Below are positions 1 to 8,552 of a stretch of DNA of 64,000 bases, piece by piece. The position numbers and the translations under genes were made by a program. The stretch is from an uncultured Clostridia bacterium (lineage in GTDB: Bacteria; Bacillota; Clostridia; Lachnospirales; CAG-274), in contig CANQDF010000004.1 in NCBI GenBank assembly GCA_947591605.1, positions 49,667-113,666 on the forward strand. Reading direction: 5' to 3'. The stretch's first letter is position 1. Every line of letters begins with the position of its first letter. The notes under the pieces are model-generated. The model was not told where the DNA came from, did no database searches, and worked only from the letters and a program-made list of their open reading frames with translations.

Positions 1-138
1 ATTTTTGAAACATTTTTAACAATTTCTTAATTTGCGTGTGTAAACTTTTTTTAATATTTTTTACACAAAGTCCTCTACAGTTGTATTTAATCAACCATAT
101 TTTTTTTGTTTTTTCGCAAAAAAGCAAAAATTTAAGAA

Positions 139-157
139 TGTGCTCTTTTGGGAGCAC
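139..157 (-). terminator. Possible terminator after tatD
   Basis: A short inverted repeat (gtgctc at 140-145 with gagcac at 152-157) lies about 50 bases past the tatD stop and is followed, on the minus strand, by an A/T-rich run. The T tract is imperfect. The 130 bases beyond it, to the window edge, are very AT-rich and show no gene. Confidence 0.4.
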
Positions 158-204
158 ACTCTCGTAACTTCCTTGCAATATATACTTTAACACATTCGTA
201 ACAT

Positions 205-978
205 TTATGCAACAACTTTTTTTCTGTCGAAAAGTGATTCTGCAGTTTTTCGGGTTGTTTCGATAACCAAATCGGCACCGATTTGTTTGATTTCACCAAT
301 TTTGGCAATAACATATTCCAAATTTTGTGAATTATTACATGTACCCCTTACAGGCTCCGGAGATAAATATGGAGAATCTGTTTCCAGCAAAATTTTATCA
401 AGCGGTATATTTTTTACTACCTCCACCAATTTTTTTGCATTTTTAAAGGTAACTACACCGCCTACGCCTATATAAAACCCCATGTCTATATAAGCCTCTG
501 CCATCTCAACGCCTCCCGAGTACGCATGTATTACACCGCTGCGCACCCCCGAGTCCTTTATTATGTCAAAGGTGTCCCGTGCTGCCTCTCTGGAATGTAT
601 TATAACGGGCAGAGCAACCTCCGATGCAAGCTCCAGCTGACGTCTGAACCAGTAAAGCTGCTCATCCTTATATTCGGCATCGTAATGATAATCCAGCCCT
701 ATTTCGCCTATGGCAAGCACCTTGCTGTGTGCGGAAAGCTGCCTCAATATATCGATATCGTTCTCCGTCATATGCTCGGTATCGTGAGGATGGATCCCCA
801 CAGCGGCATATATATAAGGATATTTCTCCGCAAGCGCAATACTTGCCCTTGACGACGGAATATCGGCGCCGACATTTATCACTCTGCCTATCCCCTTGTC
901 GGGCAGGGAGGACAAAAGCTCCTCCCTGACACCGTCAAAACGCTCGTCATCGTAATGTGCGTGGGTTTCGTATATCAT
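205..978 (-). CDS. tatD: TatD family metal-dependent hydrolase (DNase)
   Basis: A 257-residue TIM-barrel amidohydrolase-type protein, the usual length for TatD/YcfH. The N-terminal metal motif THAHYD, the central GEIGLDYH motif, the IIHSR motif and the LLETDSPYL motif near the C-terminus are all present and in the family order. TatD proteins are cytoplasmic Mg-dependent 3'-5' exonucleases or deoxyribonucleases linked to DNA repair. The start codon overlaps the metG stop by one base, so the two genes are translationally coupled. A metG-tatD pairing is common in Bacillota, so the assignment is secure, although the true substrate of this subfamily is less certain. Confidence 0.93.
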   Translation of the reverse strand: MIYETHAHYDDERFDGVREELLSSLPDKGIGRVINVGADIPSSRASIALAEKYPYIYAAVGIHPHDTEHMTENDIDILRQLSAHSKVLAIGEIGLDYHYDAEYKDEQLYWFRRQLELASEVALPVIIHSREAARDTFDIIKDSGVRSGVIHAYSGGVEMAEAYIDMGFYIGVGGVVTFKNAKKLVEVVKNIPLDKILLETDSPYLSPEPVRGTCNNSQNLEYVIAKIGEIKQIGADLVIETTRKTAESLFDRKKVVA

Positions 979-2939
979 CAGCCCACCTCACTGCCGCTCT
1001 TTATATCGCCGTCTGTGGTTATGACCTTTAGGTTTCCCTCATCATCGGAGGCGGCAAGTATCATACCTTCGCTGACTATACCCCTCATCTTGCGTGGAGG
1101 CAGGTTTGTTACCACAACAACATTTTTGCCCACCATATCCTCGGGGCTGTACCATTTTGCTATGCCTGAAAGTATGGTGCGCACCTCACTGCCTATCTGT
1201 ATGCGTGACTGCAGCAGCTTATCCGCACCTTCGACCTTTTTGCACTCGAGCACCTTGCCTGTTTTAAGCTCTATCTTTGCAAAATCGTCTATTGTAATAG
1301 GCTCCGTTTTAGGGGCTGCCGCAGCCTCCTCCGACATAGCCTCCTTCATCTGCTGCTCTGCCACCTTGTCGGCATAAGCTTTTACATCCTTCATATCAAG
1401 GCGTGCAAAAAGCATTTCGGGCTTTTCGACAACCTTGGTGCCCGATTTATAAAGACCGAATTTTTCAAGCTCGTCATAGCTCCTGAGCTGTGTATTGAAC
1501 TGCACAGCTATCTTTGCCGCTGTTTCCGGCATAAAAGGTTCAAGCAGGCTGGCGCCTATTATAATAGCCTCGGCAAGATTATACAGCACAGTCGAGAGCC
1601 TGTCGGCTTTTTCGGGATCCTTGGCAAGCACCCATGGCTCCGTTTCGTCAACATATTTATTGCATCTTTTAAATAATGAAAGGATCTCGGTTATGGTATC
1701 TGCAACACGCAGCTTATCCATCCTCTCTTCCGCCTTGGCACGCAGCGATGTGCAAACTGCCTTAAGCTCCTCATCAACGGGTTCGTTTGCGCCCTTGTCG
1801 GCAACAATGCCGCCGAAATACTTGTTTGACATTGATACGGTACGGTTTACAAGGTTGCCGAGTACATTGGCAAGATCCGAATTGTATCTGTCCGCTATAA
1901 GCTCCCACGAGATTATTCCGTCGCTTTCAAAAGGCATCTCGTGCAGCACAAAATAACGCACCGCATCTATGCCGAATACCTCCGCAAGATCATCGGCATA
2001 GATCACGTTGCCCCTTGACTTGCTCATCTTTACTATATTTGCGCCGTCGCTCCTAAGCAGCCAGGGATGACCGAACACCTGCTTTGGCAGAGGCACATCT
2101 AGCGCCATAAGTATTATAGGCCAATATATTGTATGGAAACGAATAATATCCTTACCTATTAAATGCAGGTCTGCGGGCCAGTTGTTTTTAAAACGCTCCG
2201 TATGATCGCCGTCACAGTCGTAGCCGATGCCTGTAATGTAGTTTGTAAGAGCGTCAAGCCATACATAAATTACGTGCTTATCGTCAAAGGTGACCGGTAT
2301 GCCCCACTTGAATGAGGTACGGGACACACACAGATCCTGAAGACCGGGCAGCAAAAAGTTGTTCATCATCTCGTTTTTGCGTGAAACGGGCTGTATAAAC
2401 TCCGGATGAGTATTGATATATTCTATAAGTCTGTCGGCATACTTGCTCAGCTTAAGGAAGTATGCCTCCTCCTTTGCGGGATGCACCTCCCTGCCGCAGT
2501 CCGGACACTTGCCGTCCACAAGCTGGGATTCCGTCCAGAACGACTCGCAGGGCGTACAATACATACCCTCGTAGTGTCCCTTATATATATCGCCCTTGTC
2601 ATAGAGCTTTTTGAATATCTTTTGCACCTGCTGCTCGTGATCCTTATCCGTGGTGCGTATAAATTTGTCATACGAGGTATTCATAAGATCCCATATACGT
2701 TTTATCTCGCCTGCCACGTTATCAACATACTGCTTTGGTGATATGCCCTCCGCTTTTGCTTTTTCCTCTATCTTTTGACCGTGCTCATCGGTGCCTGTCT
2801 GAAAAAATACGTCGTAGCCCTCCATACGCTTGAAGCGTGCTATGCTGTCTGCCAGCACTATCTCGTATGAATTGCCTATATGCGGCTTGCCCGATGTATA
2901 GGCGATAGCTGTTGTAATGTAATACTTGCCTTTGCTCAT
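978..2939 (-). CDS. metG: Methionyl-tRNA synthetase with C-terminal tRNA-binding domain
   Basis: A class I aminoacyl-tRNA synthetase of 653 residues that charges tRNA-Met. The HIGH-type motif (KPHIGNSYE) is near residue 20, a zinc-knuckle insertion with CTPC and CPDCG lies around residues 127-150, and the KMSKS loop (KMSKSRGN) is near residue 300. The last 110 residues form an EMAPII/Trbp111-like OB-fold (KIELKTGKVLECKKVEGADKL region) that helps tRNA binding and dimerisation, as in Bacillus MetG. A strong ribosome site (aggaggt-like, 'ttaaggaggta') precedes the ATG. Expression is evidently controlled by the T-box leader immediately upstream. Confidence 0.97.
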   Translation of the reverse strand: MSKGKYYITTAIAYTSGKPHIGNSYEIVLADSIARFKRMEGYDVFFQTGTDEHGQKIEEKAKAEGISPKQYVDNVAGEIKRIWDLMNTSYDKFIRTTDKDHEQQVQKIFKKLYDKGDIYKGHYEGMYCTPCESFWTESQLVDGKCPDCGREVHPAKEEAYFLKLSKYADRLIEYINTHPEFIQPVSRKNEMMNNFLLPGLQDLCVSRTSFKWGIPVTFDDKHVIYVWLDALTNYITGIGYDCDGDHTERFKNNWPADLHLIGKDIIRFHTIYWPIILMALDVPLPKQVFGHPWLLRSDGANIVKMSKSRGNVIYADDLAEVFGIDAVRYFVLHEMPFESDGIISWELIADRYNSDLANVLGNLVNRTVSMSNKYFGGIVADKGANEPVDEELKAVCTSLRAKAEERMDKLRVADTITEILSLFKRCNKYVDETEPWVLAKDPEKADRLSTVLYNLAEAIIIGASLLEPFMPETAAKIAVQFNTQLRSYDELEKFGLYKSGTKVVEKPEMLFARLDMKDVKAYADKVAEQQMKEAMSEEAAAAPKTEPITIDDFAKIELKTGKVLECKKVEGADKLLQSRIQIGSEVRTILSGIAKWYSPEDMVGKNVVVVTNLPPRKMRGIVSEGMILAASDDEGNLKVITTDGDIKSGSEVG

Positions 2940-2954
2940 TTTTTACCTCCTTAA

Positions 2955-3228
2955 AATAAAAAAGCTCCCGTCCGCATAAGGACGGGAGCGATGCTCCGTG
3001 ATACCACCTTAATTTGCCCGCACCTCACGGTACGAACCTCCAAGGGTACATAAATACCCCGACGCTTTAACGGGCGCACCCGACCCGGCCTGTGCGCCGA
3101 TGCGCAGTCGGTGAGTGACTCCAAGGCCATCTTCGGCGGATCAATCTGCGCCGCCTCCCAGCAACGGCGGCTCTCTGTTGCATATGCTTCCGCTTACTCT
3201 CCTTTTCACAGTCTTTAAAATATTTATG
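2955..3228 (-). promoter_or_regulatory. T-box riboswitch leader of metG
   Basis: On the minus strand the leader contains the diagnostic T-box sequence AAGGTGGTATCACGG (about 2998-3012 read in reverse), followed at once by a GC-rich intrinsic terminator just before metG. The UGGU inside the T-box would pair with the ACCA end of a tRNA with discriminator base A, as in tRNA-Met. A long, GC-rich stem I region with GAGAG-type elements occupies the 5' half, and an ATG triplet at 3130-3128 in the sequence gaagATGgcc could be the methionine specifier. Uncharged tRNA-Met would stabilise the antiterminator and allow metG-tatD transcription. Specifier placement is my inference and was not folded computationally. 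Confidence 0.88.
2958..2989 (-). terminator. T-box attenuator terminator before metG
   Basis: A perfect 10-bp stem (2964-2973 with 2980-2989, six-base loop) is followed on the minus strand by TTTTTTATTTT. It competes with the T-box antiterminator. Confidence 0.88.
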
Positions 3229-3234
3229 AAAATT

Positions 3235-3263
3235 ATCATATCACACAGACAGGCTTTTGTCAA
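3235..3263 (-). promoter_or_regulatory. Promoter of the metG T-box transcript
   Basis: On the minus strand TTGACA (3263-3258), a 17-bp spacer and TATGAT (3240-3235) form a near-consensus sigma-A promoter. Transcription would begin near 3228, exactly where the T-box leader starts. Confidence 0.8.
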
Positions 3264-3443
3264 GGCGACAAAGCAATAATTTAACGGCTGATGTTACCTT
3301 GCTTTTTTTCGTGTTACCTATCTATTGTATCTCAACAACGGTAAATTTAAAGGCGTAAACAACTTGTATACATATCGGTTTACATAATCCGTAAGCTTAT
3401 CCGCATGCACCGTGCAGAATAAAATATACAAAGCATATAATAA

Positions 3444-3477
3444 AAAAGGACAGCACCTTGGTTTGAACTGCCCTTTT
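3444..3477 (-). terminator. Terminator after hisC
   Basis: An inverted repeat with one mismatch (AAAAGGaCAG at 3444-3453 with CTGcCCTTTT at 3468-3477) follows the hisC stop by a few bases. Its A-rich and T-rich arms would let it work in either direction. Confidence 0.6.
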
Positions 3478-3485
3478 ATTTTACT

Positions 3486-4535
3486 TTATTTTATATATTC
3501 CTCCAAAGCAGCTATAAGAGTACTCATCTCGGCTCCGGTACCTATGGTTATACGCAGATAATCGGAGATGCGGGGTTTATTGAAATACCTTACATAGATA
3601 TTTTTGCTTTTAAGGTATTCAAATATATCCTTAGCCGAATAAGCGGGATGGGTCGAAAAAATAAAATTTGCCGCACTGGGCAAAGTTTTAAAGCCCAGCC
3701 TGTCAAGCTCGGATACGGTATAGGCTCTGTTTGCCTTTATCTCAGAGGTACATTTTTTAAAATATGCCTTATCGGCGGCGGCAGCCGCTGCCGCAGCCTG
3801 CGAAACCGTATTTAAGGTGTAGCTGTTAAAGCTGTTTTTTACTGCCTCAAGCGCTGCATTAAGCTCACTGCACATCATGGCATAGCCTACCCTTATGCCT
3901 GCAAGGTTACGGCTTTTTGAATAGGTGTGTACAACCACAAGGTTGTTGTATTTATGTATGAGCGGAACAACGCTTTCCCCTCCGAAGTCAACATAAGCTT
4001 CGTCTATAATAACAACACTGTCCTTGTTGTATCTTACGATATACTCGACATCCTCGGACGAGAGCAGTATTCCGGTAGGAGCATTGGGGTTTGCTATGAC
4101 CACACCTCCGTTTGACCTGCAATAATCTGTTTTGGATATTGTAAAATCCTCTTTCAGCGGCACCTGCTCATACGGAATGCCGTAAAGCGAACACCATACG
4201 GGATAAAACGAATACGTTATATCCGGGAACAATACTGCCTTATCGGAGTTAAAAAAGGTCATAAAGCACAGCGCAAGCACCTCGTCTGATCCGTTGCCCA
4301 AAAAAATTTCATCTTCCGCAACATCATAATTTTGCATAATTGCGTTTTTAAGCTCGGTGCAGACAAAGCTGGGGTACTTTCTTAAATTATCGGTATCAAT
4401 ATTCATTATAGCCTTTACGACCTCCGGTGACGGAGGAAAGGGGCTCTCGTTTGTATTAAGCTTTATTACATCTCCCTGCGGCTGCTCACCCGGCACATAC
4501 GGTTCCACAATGCGTATATTATCTCTAAGACTCAT
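3486..4535 (-). CDS. hisC: Histidinol-phosphate aminotransferase
   Basis: A 349-residue class I/II PLP-dependent aminotransferase. The NTNESP motif, the ANPNAPTG motif that contacts PLP, the DEAY aspartate, the Schiff-base lysine in the YSKSRNLAG segment and the C-terminal RITIG arginine fit HisC well. It would transfer an amino group from glutamate to imidazole-acetol phosphate in histidine biosynthesis; no other his genes are near, so the protein could also serve aromatic amino acids. It follows the GGDEF-EAL gene after only six bases with a GGAGTG ribosome site, so the two are probably co-transcribed. Confidence 0.88.
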   Translation of the reverse strand: MSLRDNIRIVEPYVPGEQPQGDVIKLNTNESPFPPSPEVVKAIMNIDTDNLRKYPSFVCTELKNAIMQNYDVAEDEIFLGNGSDEVLALCFMTFFNSDKAVLFPDITYSFYPVWCSLYGIPYEQVPLKEDFTISKTDYCRSNGGVVIANPNAPTGILLSSEDVEYIVRYNKDSVVIIDEAYVDFGGESVVPLIHKYNNLVVVHTYSKSRNLAGIRVGYAMMCSELNAALEAVKNSFNSYTLNTVSQAAAAAAAADKAYFKKCTSEIKANRAYTVSELDRLGFKTLPSAANFIFSTHPAYSAKDIFEYLKSKNIYVRYFNKPRISDYLRITIGTGAEMSTLIAALEEYIK

Positions 4536-4541
4536 TTAAAG

Positions 4542-6821
4542 TCACTCCTCGGTTTTGTTGTCATTATTTCTTTTTGCGTTTTCCTTAAAGAGCTTTTCAA
4601 ACTCCTCATAAGGCATGGGCTTGCCAAAGAGGTAACCCTGTATAAGGTCGCAGCCTGCATCCTGCAAAAATTTGAGCTGCTCCTCATTTTCAACGCCCTC
4701 GGCTACCGTGCTTATGTTAAGACGGTTTGCCATATCTATTACGCTTTTTATTATCTGTTTTGCCTTGTTATTGTTTTCCGTTTCCAAAAAGAACATTCTG
4801 TCAAGCTTAAGTATATCTATATCTATATCCTTAAGTATATTAAGCGAGGATTCCCCCGAGCCGAAATCATCCATTGACACTTTAAAGCCAAGGCTGTGTA
4901 TATGCTTTACTGCCTCGTCAAGCACGTCACTTGAGCTTAAGGCAATATTTTCGGTTATCTCCAGCTCAACATAGCGTGCAGGCAGGTTGTACTTGTCAAG
5001 AAAATGCCTGAGTGTTTCAATGTAATCACTGTGGTACAGATGCAGCCTGGACTGGTTTACCGAGATAGGCACCGGCTCATAGCCCTCCGCAAGCCACTTG
5101 CTCTGCATGCGGCACACCGTATCGTACACATACATATCAATATCGGTTATAACACCGTTTCTCTCAAAAACATCCACAAACTTGTTTGGGGTAAGAAAGC
5201 CCTTTGTTTTGTGCTGCCATCTTATAAGCGCCTCACCGCCTGCAAGCTCGTGTGTTTTGGCATTGTACTTTGGCTGTATATATACTTTGAAGTCCTTATT
5301 TTTAAGAGCCTCGTCAACATCGTTTTCCAGCTCCGCATCAAAGTGCATACGCTGCTGCAGCTCCTCATCGTAAAAGGCATAAGCGCTGTAATGCTTATCC
5401 TTAAGAGAAAGTATGGACATTTTTGCCCTGTCTATATACTCCTCCATCTGACCCTCCTGCGGGTCGTCAAGCTTGTATACACCTATATGTACCACTATGT
5501 TGAAGTTGGTATTTTCCTCGTCAAACTTACAAAAGTTTACTCTGTTGATAAAATGCCCTATCCTCTTTTCCATCTTTTCTGCGGATTCCCAGTGCAAAAG
5601 GCATATAAAGTCATCGCCTGCGGAACGGCCTGCCATCTCGTCTACGCTTATATCCTCCCTTATAAGGTCACCCATATGCTTTAAAATGTTTGAGCCTGTA
5701 TCATAGCCGAAAAGCTCGTTTATCATACGGAAATTATCTATATCCACAAGCACTACCGCATATTTCTTTAAAGGGTTCTGCAAAAATTCGGGCGCTTTAA
5801 GCACAAAGCCGTTTTTGCTGTAAAGCCCCGTAAGGCTGTCAAAATACATATATTTATAAACTTCCTCACGGTTTGACGTTTTAACGTGGTTGAGATATTT
5901 TACAAAGGCAACCGCACCCACAAGCGCCACTATAAGCACAAGCAGGCTTACATACAATGCGGAAACGGCATTTTTAACAATATAGTTATACGGTATAGCC
6001 AGCATAAGGTACCAATCGTTAAGGCCTATAGGATAATACGATACCCAGTATTTTGCACCCTCCGCATTGGCAGCCAGGAGAGCGCCGCCGTCCTTATGTG
6101 CCGATATTGAGGCTTTGATCTGCCCGAGCATCTCTTCGGTCATATTTATATCCGCAAAAGGAGCATAGTTATCCGCATCGGTATAGCTGCCGTCTATGAC
6201 CCTCTCCACATCACTGTTTATGATAAAGGAGAAGGCGTTTCCGTCAAGATAATCCTCCTTTACCACCTCTTCCAGATCCGGGGCATGGCATATGCCCATA
6301 TTGGCGCCTATTATTTTATCATCCTTTTTTATGGGCACGGCATATATATTTACGGGCATCCTTGTAACAACGTCTATCCTTGTTTTGGTTATAAAGGTTT
6401 CGCCCTCCATTGCACGCCTGAAATAATCCATATCGGACAGATCAAGGCGGTTTACGGTGCCGTTGTCACGCACGGTAAGGCCGCTGCCGTCATTTTGGGT
6501 ATAAGATACACGCAGCATTCCCTCTCCGCTCATCCTGAGTTCGTCACGCAACATATTTACGGCATCCGTATCATCTTTAATTTCGACACTGCTTATATAT
6601 GCCGCAAAGGACTCCAGATAGTGGATATTTGAGGAAAGCTTTTTTGCCGTATTGCTTGCGCTGAGCTCGTTGATTTCGCCAACATATGCTTTGGACTCAT
6701 TAAGAAAGGTGTTGTAGGTGTAAACAACAAAGCAAACACCTATAACAAGCATAAGCGCAATGACCGTTATTGCATTCATAAGCGGTCTTACTTCAAACTT
6801 TTTCTTATTCAAGCCGTCCAT
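4542..6821 (-). CDS. Membrane Cache-GGDEF-EAL protein, likely c-di-GMP phosphodiesterase
   Basis: A 759-residue two-pass membrane signalling protein: TM1 at about residues 14-37, an extracellular dCache-like sensor at about 45-280, TM2 at about 285-310, a GGDEF domain at about 325-480 and an EAL domain at about 495-745. The GGDEF signature reads AGDDF (401-405), so cyclase activity is doubtful and the domain may be a GTP-sensing regulator. The EAL site looks complete: E530-A-L, N589, E624, DDFGSG (651-656), K672, E708 and Q728. I therefore infer that it hydrolyses c-di-GMP in response to an extracellular ligand. It lies just upstream of hisC in one operon, which gives no clear clue to the signal. 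Confidence 0.9.
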   Translation of the reverse strand: MDGLNKKKFEVRPLMNAITVIALMLVIGVCFVVYTYNTFLNESKAYVGEINELSASNTAKKLSSNIHYLESFAAYISSVEIKDDTDAVNMLRDELRMSGEGMLRVSYTQNDGSGLTVRDNGTVNRLDLSDMDYFRRAMEGETFITKTRIDVVTRMPVNIYAVPIKKDDKIIGANMGICHAPDLEEVVKEDYLDGNAFSFIINSDVERVIDGSYTDADNYAPFADINMTEEMLGQIKASISAHKDGGALLAANAEGAKYWVSYYPIGLNDWYLMLAIPYNYIVKNAVSALYVSLLVLIVALVGAVAFVKYLNHVKTSNREEVYKYMYFDSLTGLYSKNGFVLKAPEFLQNPLKKYAVVLVDIDNFRMINELFGYDTGSNILKHMGDLIREDISVDEMAGRSAGDDFICLLHWESAEKMEKRIGHFINRVNFCKFDEENTNFNIVVHIGVYKLDDPQEGQMEEYIDRAKMSILSLKDKHYSAYAFYDEELQQRMHFDAELENDVDEALKNKDFKVYIQPKYNAKTHELAGGEALIRWQHKTKGFLTPNKFVDVFERNGVITDIDMYVYDTVCRMQSKWLAEGYEPVPISVNQSRLHLYHSDYIETLRHFLDKYNLPARYVELEITENIALSSSDVLDEAVKHIHSLGFKVSMDDFGSGESSLNILKDIDIDILKLDRMFFLETENNNKAKQIIKSVIDMANRLNISTVAEGVENEEQLKFLQDAGCDLIQGYLFGKPMPYEEFEKLFKENAKRNNDNKTEE

Positions 6822-6854
6822 CTCGATTCATTGTTAATTAAAAAATAAAACACT

Positions 6855-6878
6855 GTATTATTAAATATAATAATATCA
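6855..6878. repeat. 24-bp direct repeat, copy 1
   Basis: Identical to 7114-7137. The A/T-rich core is itself nearly palindromic. The pair brackets the hairpin-rich element between them, like a long target duplication or a recombination site. Confidence 0.75.
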
Positions 6879-6982
6879 GCGTGTCGAAAAAGTCGACACG
6901 CTTGCAGGAAATGCTTGCATTTCCTGCATTTTTTCACAGAGTATAAAGAGATTCGTGCCTCGCTATCGCTCGACACTCCCTC

Positions 6983-7025
6983 TTTTCCTCGGCGGAAGTG
7001 AATTCCGCCTGCGGATTTTAGCCTG
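6983..7025. repeat. Dispersed repeat core, copy 1
   Basis: A 43-bp segment, itself containing the gcggaa...ttccgc inverted repeat, that recurs as an exact reverse complement at 60263-60305. Both copies are preceded, in the element's own direction, by gtcgaaaaagtc plus a hairpin and an agtataaa motif, so the full element is probably 150-200 bp and non-coding. Confidence 0.75.
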
Positions 7026-7113
7026 CGGCGCTTAAGTTACCTTAAAGTGTTTGCAAGTCTAGGTTCTAAAAAATTCATTTTTTTGATTTATTTTTAGGTT
7101 TTTTGAAAGTCTG

Positions 7114-7137
7114 GTATTATTAAATATAATAATATCA
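7114..7137. repeat. 24-bp direct repeat, copy 2
   Basis: Identical to 6855-6878; see copy 1. Confidence 0.75.
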
Positions 7138-7258
7138 ATATCTGTTCACTATGTAACATTATACAATATTAGTTAAATATCTGCAATTATTTTTTAAAAA
7201 AAATATATATTTATTTGATAGCATCAGGTTGTGGGCAATATATAAGTTAAAGCAAAAA

Positions 7259-7293
7259 GGCATATCCCGTCCGCAAGCCGCACGGGATACGCC
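7259..7293 (-). terminator. Terminator after trmD
   Basis: A 12-bp stem with one mismatch (ggcatatcccgt at 7259-7270 with acgggatacgcc at 7282-7293) is followed on the minus strand by TTTTTGCTTT. It closes the stalk protein-rimM-trmD operon. Confidence 0.82.
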
Positions 7294-7302
7294 TATATTT
7301 TG

Positions 7303-8037
7303 TTATATTTCCTTTTTGAGCCTTTTGACCAGTATGCGCTCATCCTCGGTAAGCGATGCCTTTTCCAACAGCTCGGGGCGCTTTTTCAGCGTCCTTTCAA
7401 TAGCCTTTTCCCTGCGCCATTTATCCACAAGGCCGTGGTTGCCGCCAAGGAGCACATCGGGCACCCTTCTGCCCATAAACTCCGGGGGTCTGGTATATTG
7501 AGGATACTCCAGCAGGCTGTCCGAAAAGCTCTCTTCAATATGGCTCTCCTCCTTGTTGAGCACACCCGGGATAAGCCTTGAAACGGCGTCTATCACCGTC
7601 ATTGCGGCAAGCTCTCCGCCTGTTAGCACATAATCACCCACGGATATTTCGTCTGTAACTATCTCCTCGATAACTCTTTCGTCAATGCCCTCATAATGTC
7701 CGCAAAGCAAAACAAGCTCATCCTCCGAGGCTAGCTCCTCGGCAATGCTCTGTTTAAAGGGTCTGCCCTGCGGAGTCATATACACTACCCGACAGCCGTC
7801 CGATATTTTGTCCTTTAAGCTGAGATATGCGTTGTATACGGGCGGCGCCTGCATCACCATGCCCGCACCGCCTCCGTAGGGATAATCGTCAACGCTGTTA
7901 TGCTTGTTGCCCGCAAAATCCCTTATATTTACCGCCGTAAGCTCTATAATGCCCTCTTTGAGCGCCCTGCCTATAACGCTGTGCGCAAGGCCCTCCGTCA
8001 CCATCTCCGGGAAAAGCGTAAGCACATAAAACCTCAT
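7303..8037 (-). CDS. trmD: tRNA (guanine-N1)-methyltransferase
   Basis: A 244-residue SPOUT methyltransferase that makes m1G37 in tRNAs reading CNN and GGN-type codons and so prevents frameshifting. The N-terminal FYVLTLFPEM, the YGGGAGMVMQ loop and the deep-knot segment GDYVLTGGELA are all characteristic of TrmD, as is the length. The start overlaps the rimM stop by one base, a typical coupled rimM-trmD pair. The usual neighbours rpsP and rplS are not present here. Confidence 0.97.
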   Translation of the reverse strand: MRFYVLTLFPEMVTEGLAHSVIGRALKEGIIELTAVNIRDFAGNKHNSVDDYPYGGGAGMVMQAPPVYNAYLSLKDKISDGCRVVYMTPQGRPFKQSIAEELASEDELVLLCGHYEGIDERVIEEIVTDEISVGDYVLTGGELAAMTVIDAVSRLIPGVLNKEESHIEESFSDSLLEYPQYTRPPEFMGRRVPDVLLGGNHGLVDKWRREKAIERTLKKRPELLEKASLTEDERILVKRLKKEI

Positions 8038-8543
8038 TATTCCAGTCCCTCCGGTACCTTTACCGTCATTTTGCCGCCCTGTATATCCACATCAAGTATG
8101 CAGGACTTTATCGCAGGCAGCAGGAGATCCTTTTTGCCCTCTCTGCTTACAGCGTACACATCGTTTGCGCCCGTAAAGAGTATATCTAACAGAGTGCCGA
8201 TGTGTCCGCCTGCCTCATCAAAAACCTCAAGCCCGTAAAGATCCCTTATATAATACTCGTCATCTCCGCAGGGCAAAACCTCATCGGCAGGTATTTTTAT
8301 CTCGCAGCCCTTATATTTTTCCACATCGTTTATATTGTCAAAGCCCTTGAACTTTAAAAGCACAAACTGCTTGTGGTACCTTACGGACTGTATCTCCATC
8401 TCCTCCATGGCTCCCCGCCGTTGGATAAACACCTTTTTGAGCAGCTCAAAGCGTGTAATATCGTCCGTTTGCGGTATAACACGCACCTCGCCCTTTATGC
8501 CCTGTGTGTTTACTATCTCGCCTACGGTAAAAAAATCCTCCAT
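8037..8543 (-). CDS. rimM: Ribosome maturation factor RimM
   Basis: A 168-residue 30S maturation factor that binds ribosomal protein S19 and helps assemble the 30S head. The N-terminal FFTVGEIVNTQGIKGEVRV segment and the C-terminal PRC-barrel (YYIRDLYGLEVFDEAGG to GKKDLLLPAI) match the family. The ribosome site (AAGGTG) overlaps the end of the upstream stalk-domain gene, whose stop is only nine bases away, so rimM appears to depend on transcription from that secreted-protein gene. Confidence 0.95.
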   Translation of the reverse strand: MEDFFTVGEIVNTQGIKGEVRVIPQTDDITRFELLKKVFIQRRGAMEEMEIQSVRYHKQFVLLKFKGFDNINDVEKYKGCEIKIPADEVLPCGDDEYYIRDLYGLEVFDEAGGHIGTLLDILFTGANDVYAVSREGKKDLLLPAIKSCILDVDIQGGKMTVKVPEGLE

Positions 8544-8552
8544 ACAGTCACC

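Larger units (their letters stand above)
6822..7258. other. Intergenic region carrying a repeat element, no gene seen
   Basis: No credible reading frame. The stretch holds two 24-bp direct repeats (6855-6878 and 7114-7137) enclosing about 235 bp rich in small hairpins, for example gtgtcg/cgacac around 6880-6899 and a tgcaggaaatg/catttcctgca stem around 6902-6929. It also holds a 43-bp segment found again, inverted, near 60.28 kb. The remainder is A/T-rich. Confidence 0.7.
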
